A stretch of DNA of 64,000 bases, taken from the NCBI RefSeq assembly GCF_947179165.1, contig NC_077245.1:45967286-46031285 (forward strand), given 5' to 3'. A program made the position numbers and the translations under genes. The stretch's first letter is position 1. Each line of letters opens with the position of its first letter. Of the stretch, positions 24,001 through 36,000 are shown piece after piece. This DNA comes from Solanum dulcamara. Its lineage: Eukaryota; Streptophyta; Magnoliopsida; Solanales; Solanaceae. The notes under the pieces were generated by a model that was not told where the DNA came from, did no database searches, and was given only the letters and a program-made list of their open reading frames with translations.

Positions 24001-27000
24001 GCTTATTTAATAAAGCAAGAGAGAACATATTATTTTTCCCTCCACTTCTTTTCCCCTCAATTTTCCATTCAAATTATCAATTAAACCCAACATTATATAT
24101 GGTGAATGTTTTAGAAAGAATTTATTTTATGAAATAAAAAAATATTAATGAAATAATAAATAATAATATAATAATGAAGAGAGTAACATATTCTTTTCTA
24201 GTGTAAAATTTGTTGTAGTGATAACAAATTTGATGTTTGGGTTGGATATACCCTAAAACGAGGAAACATATTACCAGAAGCCAAGATCAGTGTAGCCTGT
24301 ATCTGCCTGCCCACTATGTAATATATGAGATACATTTTTTTTTTCTGAAAAATAATAGTTGTCTTTAAAATAAATGCAAAACTTTATTTGAATGATGAAA
24401 ATATATTGATACAATAGCAAACTTAATATCTTTAATTTGAACATAATTATGAATTTGATCAAGTTAGTCATAAAGTTATAAATGAAGTATAAAACCTTTC
24501 TAGTTGTCGCGTAAGAAGTTGATAGATAACTTTCATTCAATTCTATTTATGAAAAAATAGCTCCATTTTGGAGAATAAAAAATAAAAATCAGATCTTAAT
24601 TTGTCAAGATTCTAAAATAAATGTTACAAAATAATTAACGACAACTCATATAGAATCCATTTTGCCTTCTACCATTTCATCTCATACTTTAGGTTTGCAT
24701 TTTAACAAATTTGATTATTAATGTTATACTATAATTCTTTTATAAATTTTTTTCTCTAAAAGAATGTTATACTATAATATTTATTTCTCCACTTTTTATT
24801 TTTTCACCATCAATACTCTTCTTATGAAAATAAATATTTGTACCTTGAAAGTTGTGTTAACTTGAAAAGATAATTTTGTTTCTTAGGTTTAGTGTAGCGC
24901 GTGATGTGTGAGTTAGGAGTACGTCATGAAATTTTTCTCTAGGGAAAGGTCTAATATTTAAGTGGAGAATTATAGATGAACGGACCTATTATTCAACGTT
25001 TTAGCAAAAATTACTTTTTTAAAAATAGAGCTTTTCCTAAAAAAAAAATAATTTGTTGAAAATTTAAATAATATTTAATTACTTTTTTAAAAATAGAGCT
25101 CTTCCTAAAAAAAATTAATTTGTTGAAAATTTAAAATTCTGAAGAGAGCTTAAATTTACCATGGGGATAAATCCCAAATCGAATTGTCATGTTCTTTTTT
25201 TCTTTCAATTTTCGAACATATTAATGGTTACCTTATGCTTCATAAAGACTCACAAATTACAAATTCAATATGTAAAGATACTACTCAAATAGCAGCTGTT
25301 ACTTCTTTTTCTTCTTCTTTGTCATTTCTTTTGTTGTTGTGACGAATGAATTCACTCATCCGGCCAATCTTGTTGATATCTTGTATATCCTTAATTTGAA
25401 AATTTTTATATCAATAAATTCCTTACACTGAATGATAAGTTTTATTGAAGATATTCACTTATAATAATTAAGGACAAGTTAAATTATATATTGCTACAGA
25501 GAATTTAATTTTGACAATTCATCACATATAAGATAAAATATTTATAAGATAAATCTTTTATTGCAATTTAAGTTAGAATACTCATAAAATTCTTCTATTG
25601 CCTCATTATTCTTAATTTTTCCTTGTTCCTTCTTTCTTGTAATTGTTTCCGACTATAGTCTTAGCAATTTGAAAAGTCACTTTCTTATTATAGAGCAATA
25701 GAAAGACTCCTACGGCGAAAAGAAATTGAAAGTGGGGTGTAATGTATGGAATGGAACCAGCTCCAATGCCTGAATTAGACCCATAGTGTTTGTGGTGTTT
25801 GGTGTGCAATTGTCTCATCAGTGAAAACTCATGAATCAGTCACAATGAGTATAATACTTCAATTTGTTGCAATCAGCTCGACTATGGCTCTTCATCTCAC
25901 AATGATCACATAACCTACAGAAGTGTACTCCTTCAATTTGTTGCAAACAGCTACCTCTCATGTCTCCTCTAATAAGCATCGGATGAAAAAAAAGAGAACC
26001 AAGTCAATGTCCGGGCCCGGAACCTACACAAGTGTACATAACAAGAGTGAGTATCAAACAATACGGTACCCAGCAAGCAAACAACTAAGACTAAGCAAAG
26101 CTAAAACAAAATACAAGTACTAATGTCATACCAACCGAACCCCTCAAACTACAACCTGCATAAAAAGCAGCCCAGTCTAGTAGTTCTAATTTCATAAACA
26201 CATATATCTATCATCAATAGTACAATTCAGGTCTCAGCCAAATCACATCAATCAGTAGTCTAATCACGGGATCAACAAGGGGTAAACACAGTCCACAAAT
26301 GGCAAAAATTGTACGAATGTAATGCAATGCAATGACATGTATAGTGATTCATGTTTGCTTTAATAATACACATCCGTTGACTAGCAGGCCGGAATCCATG
26401 GGGGACTCACTTGGTCCATATATTCGTCGTAACCATTTTCCTTCGGCATAAACATCAATCGCCAGAACCATTTTCCTTTGGCATCGCCAGAACCATTTTT
26501 CCCTCGGCATAATCCTTATATTAATTTTGTCACAGTATATCACAACCAATGCAAATAGACAATGTTCATATAAGTCAAAATAATGAAATGATATCAACAA
26601 CAATTCATAACTCATGTCACAACAATCTATTCACATATTCACAATTAATCAAAGTCTTAATCATATCGAGCACATCATTATAATTCATCAAGTTGTCATT
26701 TTATTATCCCGATTCTTCGTTATCAAGTTCAATCATAATAGTCAATTATCTCGAACCGCTTCTCATTACTCTCCAACATACGAAACAAGAATACATGATC
26801 CTACAAGCTTAAACGAAGGTTTAGAAGTTCACTTGCCTCGAATTTAACCCCAACTACTTTGAACCTTGAGCCTTGCCCTTATGTCGATGCTCTGAATCGA
26901 TAAAATCTATTCAAATATGAATTCCTAATAAGAATACGAGTTCAACGACACTCAAATCATAATTTTTGAAATCCGAGGCAAAATTGACCAAAAACCCCGG

Positions 27001-30000
27001 TTTCGTAAACGAAGGGTAAATCGATTTTTTTTTGAATGGAAATGTTCTTCACAACACAAGGAACCTTTTAGTAAAAACCGTTTGAAAATTAGAGCTAAAA
27101 TCAACCCATATGAAGGTTCTTGAAAATCCCCCAAAATTAAAGTCCAAAATCATGAATTAAAGATCAAAATTCATGTAATATCAATGGGTAATGGAGAATA
27201 TGAGTTAAAATAACTTATCATTTATTTTCCCACAAAAATCCGCTGGAAATCACCTTCCCCCGAGCTCTCAATGTTTAATAATGGGGAAAGATGAATGAAT
27301 CTCGACCTTTTGAAAAGGTCACTTTTCAGGGTCAAAAATACCTTCGCGATTGCAGACAATGTACTCCGCAAACGTGAAGGGGAAAGCTCTAACCCTCTAT
27401 GAACGTGGAGGTTTACCCAATGCCTTCTCCACAAATGCGACGCCACCTCCGCGAACACGGAGGCCAAAGAAATGGACCTTCGCGAATGCGGGAAGGGTGC
27501 CACAAACGCGAAGACATGATTATCTGAAGTGGATTCTCTCTTTTGTAGTAGATGCCGAACCTGTTGTACCCCTAATTCAAACTCGGATGCTTGATTCAAT
27601 AATGGCCTTATCTTAACTCATGGCGTCTTCATCAATGAGTAAATCATCATCATCATCCGAAGACTTCTGCAACACAACACAATAATTACACTTAACACAT
27701 ATTTAACAAATTGGATCCTCGAGATTCCTTCAGAAACCCGTGCACACAAATCTTAATGTTAGCCTACTAAATGCTACATTCTTGACTTAATGAAACTATC
27801 CGAATTTGAATTCGAGATCTCCTTGACTCGAAACCCGATAAATCACAATAAAACTAACTTCAAATCTCAAAATACCAAAATAAGCTCGGGACTTCTAAGA
27901 ATTCAACAAAGACCACTCCTAGGCCAAAAATCATCCCTTGAACCCAACAGAGTCATAGAAATTCTATTCCGAGTATCGAAACTCTAAATATTGACCAAAG
28001 TTAAACCTTGGTCTAAAATTCTTCAAACTTTCAACTTAGGACTTCAAATCTCCGATATGACTCCAATTTCATAAACGACGACTCTCCTAAACCAATTTCC
28101 ACATTCCAGAGCTGATGGAATCAATGAAATTCTATTTTGAGGCTCGTTGCTCTAATTGGTCTCAAAATCACTTTTGAACACTTTAAGCCTTTAAAACTCA
28201 TAAATTCTCAAAACTCAATTTTTCAACGAATTTCCCAAACCAATACCAAATACTAATCATAAATAATTCGGGGTAATAATCGAGGGGTAAAATGATAATT
28301 TTGAAAAAAAATAATCTAAAACTGATCTTCAAAGTCATTATAATAAATGAAAAATTCTGGATATATTCACCTTATCAAAGCAGTCTTTTTGATCACTCCA
28401 AACCATCACATTGCATCAATCCTACTGTTTCTTCTCAGTATCAACTGTATAACTTGCTCATTTGATGCTACCATTAACAAAGCCCAATTTGTTCTTAGTT
28501 AGCAGAGTCAGCTCCATCGCTCTGCTCCATAAAGTGTAATTCTCCATTCTTGTGAGTTGAATGTCAATCTGAATTGCTCTTGAGACATCAGAAGGCGATG
28601 GCTACAGAAGATGATCATGGTCGATTTTGCCTGTCATGAATACTACATCAAATCTTCAGATTCAATGCGGAAACAAGCAAAGAACTTCAGAAGACGTACT
28701 CCTGCTCTGATACCATAATAAAATGACTCAATTACAAAATTAAATTGATCCTTTTCATTGCTAGATTTTAATTGAGAGGATTGAATAATTACAAGTATAT
28801 GAGCATCTATGCATACAACTATAATGCTAAAAATTGTAGCATATCACTTACTAACAATACTAGCTACCCAATAGAGTGATGAAAATTGGCTAACTAACTC
28901 AGCTAACTAACTAATAACTTCAGATCTTCAGCAACTTAACAACTAACAACTTCATCTCTTCAACAATTAATTCCTCAAGACTTAGCAATGCTCTTTGCAT
29001 ATTCCTTAATACTAGTTTCAAAGAATTTTCAAGGTGAGAGAAGCAGGCAAATAGCCACGTCTAACGTATGATTATGATTGTCACTGTTGTTGACACTTAC
29101 AAAGTTTTGAATAAAAATACATCCAACTAAAATACAAAATAACTCCAATAAATACTACTGAAATTCGACTTGACAAGTGAAATCCAAGAAACAATTCATT
29201 GCTGATAAATATAACCCTACTTAATTTGCTAGAATTTTCAGCCTAATGAAAAATTCAAGTGGTTTAAAACCTTTATAAGTTTTAAAATCAAGAAACGATT
29301 GATGTGTTCAAACTTATATAAATTTGTATATGTATTTTTTATCAAAATTATTTCCTTATTAAAGTGTAATTGTTTCCCAAATTATTCTTCAAATGGTGGG
29401 TTGTCACGACCCTGATCCATTGTGAATGACATCTACACTAACCCTCCGGTGGGAGAACCAATACTAACCTAACTAGAACATGTTATTAACCCAAAACATG
29501 CATTTAACATGCGTAAACAGTTTAAATAAAGTTTAAAAATCGAGGTCCCATAAACTCAGGTAAATTTATCAAAAATGTGCAAAAATTTACTTTCTAGAAC
29601 CTAAAAGTCATTGTACCAAAAGTCTATCTAAAAGTCTAGAATAAAGGGGCAACCTCTGAACAATAAATACAAAAAATTATCTAAAAGTCTGAGTTCGAAA
29701 AGAAAGGTCTAAGAACTGAATGAATCCACGACAGCTTGTAAGAACTAGCTCACCCTTGAATTCGAACGATCACGAATCTCTAAGTTGAGGTCTCTCAATA
29801 GCTGCTGGTATATACGTTGTACTCAACAAAGAAAGTGCAAGTGCAGTATCAGTACACAACCACAATATACTAATAGGATCACACAATTATTTTTAATAAA
29901 TGAAATATGAACAAGAAATCACAACTTAGTAAACAAATAATACATAATCACATCATAGTTGATACAACACCAGACTCCCAGTCTTTAACTTTTGAATCAT

Positions 30001-33000
30001 TTTTCTGGTGAACATGATTAATCACAATGCAACGTTCATGACTCAAGTCAGGCCTAGACACGACACGCTGAATGAGATACTCGGAGGTACCTCACCCAAG
30101 CCTCTTAACATTCATTTAGCTTTTCGTAGGTAATGACCTTCACCAACAAGTAAAAATAAAAAGGGATAGAGGGACAAAGAGAAAACATCATAGAATAAGA
30201 GTCAACGTCAAACTTAAAATATCATACATTTATGTCTAAACATACCTCTACTAAAAGACTTGGCGGGACTAAGACATGTCCCTAGCGCACCCTCAATCTA
30301 AATGAAAACAAGTACCATGAAAGGTATCCAAAAGTCTTTACATAACATAAGCTAGAAAGGAGAGAAATATTATTCCCGAAACATGGGAACTCACTAAAAT
30401 AGTAGCATTCAACGAATCCAACTAGCCATATGGAGGAGAGTGTGTAGCAACACCGGTCCCTACATGGTGATACCATATAGGAAAAAGAGTATACGTTAGT
30501 ATTTTGAATGTACTAAGTATGTAGGCATGCAATTCAATGAAAATGTTAAAGTATTATAAGGTATAATACATAAAAAGATGCATGCATAGGCAAAGAATGT
30601 AAATAACATTTGAAAGTTCATTTATGGGAAGATGAATATAACTGACATCTAAGACCACACAAGTTATTATATGGAATCCAACATAACCCCCTACGTTGGC
30701 ATGAGGAGAATACTTGTCGGGTAGAACTCCATCAAAATTCATTCATTTCTTTTAAACATTTAGGGTTATTTGTGGATCCACTGACCTAGCCTACAAGGGC
30801 TCCTACATTGGCACATAGTTCAAGAAACTAGAGGTTGCTACTAGGATTTTCTTACCGAACCCTACCTCAAGCCTCATTTGGTGCTAAGTAAAATTCCACG
30901 GAATAGTTCATATATCATAAGAACATAATCATTTATATGGATTTGGATCATCAAATCATTATTTAATAGAATAGCTCATTAAAACTTGATAATTCAAATG
31001 TGAGAATTATCCTTACAACAACAACAACAACAACCCAGTGAAATCCCATAACGTGGGGTCTGGAGAGGGTAAAGTGTACGCAGACCTTACTCCTACCAAG
31101 GTAAGACGACTTTTTTCGAGAGACCCTCGGCTCAAAAGAAGCATAAAAAGAGGTCAAATAAGGCTAAGAAGTTCAAAGTATTATGGAAAAACAAATAATG
31201 AATAATGCAAATAATGAAAGCGACATAGATAAAATAAAGTAATTAAAGTATAGAAAATAATAGAAAGATAATAACAAAAGTCAGAGCACAAGAAATTATA
31301 GTGCACTAATGCGCCTACTAATACGGAAGAATAACGAGACTATGTACTAGCCTTCTACCCTAATATGGTCCTCCATACTCTCCTATCTAAGGTCATGTCT
31401 TCGGTAAGCTGTAACTGCACCATGTCCTGTCTAATCACCTCTCCCCAATATTTCTTCGGCCTACCCCTACCTCTTCTGAAACCATCCATGGCCAACCTCT
31501 CACATCTCCGTACTGGGGCATCTGTGTCTCTCCTCTTCACATGCCCAAACCATCTCAGTTGCATTTTCCGCATCTTGTCTTCCACCGAGAATACTCCTAC
31601 CTTGTACCGAATAACCTCATTTCTAATTCTATCGCTCTTGGTATGCCCACACATCCATCTCAATATTCTCATCTCAGATATTTTTATCTTTTGAATGTGA
31701 GAGACCTTAACTAGCCAATACTTCGCCCCATATAACATAGCTGGTCTAACCACCACTTTGTAGAACTTGCCCTTAAATTGTGGTGGCACCTTCTTGTCAC
31801 ATAGCACACTAGAAGCGAGCCTACATTTCATCCACCCTGCCCCTATACGATGTGTGACATCATCGTCAATCTCCCCGCTGCCTTGAATGATAGAACCAAG
31901 GTATTTGAAACTACTTTTCTTTTGGATGGCCTGGTCACCAAGCCTAACTTCCGCGCCAACCTTTTGAGGTGTCTCACTAAACTTGCACTCTAAGTACTCT
32001 GTCTTGGTCCTACTTTGCTTAAACCCTTTAAACTCCAAGGTATGTCTCTAATCCTCCAGCTTAGCATTAACTCCGCTACGAGTCTCACCGATCAGGACTA
32101 TGTCTTCCAAAAAAAGCATTCACCATGGCACCTCACCTTGAATTTGTCGCTCAATCCATCCATCACCAAGGCAAATAAAAATGGACTAAGGGCTGATCCT
32201 TGATGCAACCCCATCACAACTAGAAAGTGATCTGAGTCCCCTCCTACTATCTTTACCCTGATTTTGGCACCCTCATACATGTCCTTGATCACTCTAATAT
32301 ACGCCACATGTACACCTTTAGCCTCCAAACATCTCCATAGTATCTCTCGTGGAATTTTATCCTAAGCCTTTTCTAGATCGATGAATACCATATACAAGTC
32401 CCTCTTCCTCTCCCTATACTGCTCTACCAGTCTCCTCATAAGATGGATGGCTTCTGTAGTTGAGCGTCCTAGTATAAATCCGAACTGGTTCTCTGAAATA
32501 GACACATCTCTCCTAACCCTCATCTACACCACTCTTTCCTACACTTTCATAGTATGGCTTAGAAGCTTGATACCTCTATAGTTGTTGCAACTCTAGATAC
32601 CCTTCTTGTTTTTGTATAGAGGGATCATTATGCTCGACATCTATTCTTCAGGCATCGTTGCTGTCTTAAAGATGAGATTAAATAACCTAGTCAGCCATTC
32701 CAAACCTACCGAGCTCGCACTCTTTCAAAATTCCCCAAGAATCTCGTCAGGATTGGTCGCTCTTCTTCAACGCATCCTACACACAGTACCCTTAACCTCT
32801 TCGACCAAAATACTCCTGCAATACCCAAAATTATTGTAACACCCCTCAAAAATTTTTCCTAAGATTCAGACCCTTCTTGTATACGGGTAGGGTCGAACTC
32901 AAGTATTGTGAAGTATATGCATGAGTTAAGATGAGTCCTTGAGAAATTGAGCAGTGTTAGAGGTGATGTGGGGTCACAAAGGACCCTAGGACTAAGCTAA

Positions 33001-36000
33001 GTCCAAAAGATTCATCGTGACTAAGTTTAAGGATGAGTTCGTATAAGGGGTCGAATTCTAATGACCTTACCTTTTGAAAGACGACAATCTGGGTAGCCCA
33101 CGACCTATTAATTAAAGGTCGTCGAGTCTTCTTTCCAACTCCACTAAGAATGTAATTTTTGGAGTTCAGAGTCAAAAGATATGACGATCCTAAGACGAAC
33201 TAGCTCGACAGGAATTTTAGGCCTGGGTTGCAACTGCTGGGGATCTGGGCTTGGCGCCGCAGTGGCGCGATGCGCCACTATCGCGCCAGGAACACGCCTC
33301 AGTAGTTTGGTCCCTGGCGCGGCGCGCCACTACAAGATTTGCAGGGTTTTCAAGACTATTTTCCATAACCCAGAAAATAAGGCCTTGGCGTTGTAAGGGC
33401 GCGACGTGCCACTATCGCGCCAAGAATATGCCTCAGTAGTTTGTTCCTTGGCACGGCGCGCCACTACGAGATGTATAGATTTTAGGCCTAATCGATCTGG
33501 TGCTGCAATGGCGCGATGTGCTACTATCGCGCTAGGAGCGTTTTCAGCCTATTTTTCAGAATTTTGGAGAAAGGGCAATTTAAGAATTATCCCAAATTAT
33601 ATATGTATCATCCTTGAATGAATTTAGACCACATTTTCATCCTCTCCCTCTCTCTCTAAAAAGCCCTAGGAATCCCTCTCTCTTTCTTCTTCTTTTTGTT
33701 GTTCTCCATTTCCAACAAAGAATTATTCCAAGAGCTTCAAGACTCCAAGTTTCCATTGAAGACCCAACAACAAGGTTTCTTCAAGAATCTATTTTAAGGT
33801 ATGTAAGGCTATACAAAGCATGGCTTGAGTCCACCCATGTGCTCTATACTTTCCTTGAGGTTAGATGTCCATGAGAATGGAGTTTCTTGATATGGTTTAT
33901 GTTTAAATGAGTCTTGTCTCTTATTAATTTGATTCTTTTGTGTTGAAGTCGTTGAGCTAAGAATTTCTAAAACCTTCATGTTAGCATTGAGTTGATGGAG
34001 ATGGTTTGTTAATATGCTCGGTTGCTTTTCTTAACCATGTGATTATGTTGAATGTGTCAATTTCCTTAAATGTGTTATTCCTCTTGAATTGTTGGTTTAA
34101 AATCTTAGAGTGTGATGAGTCATAAGGTGGTGATAAATGAGGAGAGGAATGGTTTGTTATGTTTGTGGGAGGTTATAAATGCTTATTTAAATTAGGCTTG
34201 ATTGAGTTGATTGGAGGATAGAATTGATGAAGGGACAAGGTCCTAAATGAGACTTGCTATTATGACTTGATTGAGTTGAAATGAGAATAGAGTTGATGAG
34301 TTGGCAAAAATTCTAAATAAAACTATCCGTGAGGGCTTGTTTGAGATGATTGGATGGAGTTTTATGAGCATAGAGTCATGTGAGGAGTATCGAGCACCGA
34401 AGCGGGTAAGAGTATAGTCCATACTCGAACCCCGGAACTACGCCGCCAACTTAGGTAGGGATGGAACCGTTAAAGTCAGATGCTTCCCGTAGGATCGAAC
34501 CGTTAAAGTCGGATGTTTCCCATTTTATTGTCCTGAAATAATAGGACTTGACTAATCGATGGAATCCATGATTAGGGAGGCGTTCATGACCTAGCAAGGT
34601 ATGGACGGATGTGGCAACAACATCTGATTATCGTACTATCACTAGCTCATAAGTGATGGTTGTTGGATAAGAGAAACTCTCATTTAGGTCTTGATAGTAT
34701 TCCGAGTCAGTTGAGTTGAGTGGCATGTGATTTGGTCCCGTCTAAACCATTTCTTGTTAAACTTAGGACACTTGAGTGAGTTCTTACTTATTTATGAGTT
34801 GAGATTTCCGAGTTGGTTGATCCTTTCCCGATGTTGTTTTATTCAGCCATTTTACATACTCATACATTCCACGTACTGACGTCATTTGGCTTGCATCGTT
34901 TCATGATGCACAGACAGGTACCAGAGATCATCAACCGGCGCACCGTTGAAGATCTACACACATCCAGCTACTTGGTGAGCCCTCCTAGTTTCTGGAGGAT
35001 GCCAGACTTTCTTTACCGTTTTGTTTGTATGTTTTCTTTATCTTGCTTGTTGGTAGCCATGGTCTTGTTATTAGCACCTCCTAATTGTTTATAGAGGCTT
35101 CATAGACCAGAGTGTGGGAAGGTTGGACTGTTATATTGAATAGCTTTTATTATACTTGTTTTGATGAGTTGATAGTGTTTGGCCTTCGGCCCCATAATAT
35201 GAATAGTGTGTACGATTGAACCCTCTATTGAGTGAATGTGATTGAATGATAGTGTGACTGAATCAGGTGGTTCGCTTGGAGGCCAGAAATGGCTTTCAAG
35301 TGCCGGTCACGTCTAGGGTACCCTCCCGAGGCGTGACAATTGTGAAGTGTACCTGTATGTTCCAAATCTCCCAACACAATCTCTCTGTCCCCTTATTCAT
35401 TCAAGATATTATGGTACGACTGCCATCTCTGTTTAATGGGGATCTCCTTTACCAATACTTTTTCATGCTCGTTCTTAATGCACTTCACTTGATCCACATC
35501 GCGTTCCCTTCACTCTCGCACCCTGGCTAGCTTGAACAATTCCCTATCCCCGCCTTTCTCTTTTAGTTTAGCATAAAAGCATTCAAAAGCTGCCATTTTT
35601 GCCGTCGAAACTACAGACTTCACCTTCTTCCTCGCTATCTTATAAAGTTCCCTATTCGTCCACTTCTCCACCTCATCCTTGCTTTCTATCAGCTTCGCAT
35701 ACGCTATCTTCTTTGCTTCCACCTTTCCTTGCACTCCACCATTCCACCACCAGTCCCCTCGATGCCGGCCACGGCTATCTGTCGAGACTCCCAACACTTC
35801 CCTTGCTACAACCCTAATACGACTGGCCGTCCTATCCCACATAGTATTCGCATCCCTACTACTATCCCAGGCCCCCATATCCTTCAATTTCTCTCCCATC
35901 TCCAGGGCGCTAGCCGTGGTCAAACTCCCCCATCTGATCCTAGATTGATCATCCCCAACCCTTTTCTTCCTCGTCATCTTGATCCCTAAATCCATCACCA

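Larger units (their letters stand above)
17914..24092 (-). mobile_element. Ty1/copia retrotransposon with both LTRs, internally deleted
   Basis: It is bounded by TTATA at 17909-17913 and 24093-24097. The LTRs (17914-18844 and 23188-24092) are nearly identical over most of their length, so insertion is relatively recent. On the coding minus strand the order is 5' LTR, leader, gag with zinc knuckle, protease, partial integrase, RT, RNase H, polypurine tract and 3' LTR. A deletion near 21755 removes the integrase zinc-finger region and first catalytic Asp region, and shifts frame. Several nonsense codons follow. It could move only with help in trans, and its own proteins are incomplete. Confidence 0.93.
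16694..24253. mobile_element. PIF/Harbinger-like element, split by a copia insertion
   Basis: The left end is TAA|GACCATCTCTACCCAA at 16691. The right end is GGGTTGGATATACCC|TAA ending at 24256, whose reverse complement GGGTATATCCAACCCAA is an imperfect terminal inverted repeat. The TAA flanks are the 3-bp target duplication. Without the copia insertion (17914-24092 plus one TTATA) the element is about 1.38 kb, too short to encode a full transposase, so it is non-autonomous. Confidence 0.6.

Noticed and set aside
27222..27616. ORFs on both strands (125 and 88 codons)
   Set aside because: They lie in LTR-like non-coding sequence, overlap each other on opposite strands and show no motif.
31365..31694. 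Plus-strand ORFs over the LINE (also at 35599-36835)
   Set aside because: They are antisense shadows of the minus-strand LINE endonuclease and reverse transcriptase.
33181..33621. Arginine/alanine-rich ORFs
   Set aside because: They translate the GC-rich palindromic repeats of the solo LTR in overlapping frames.
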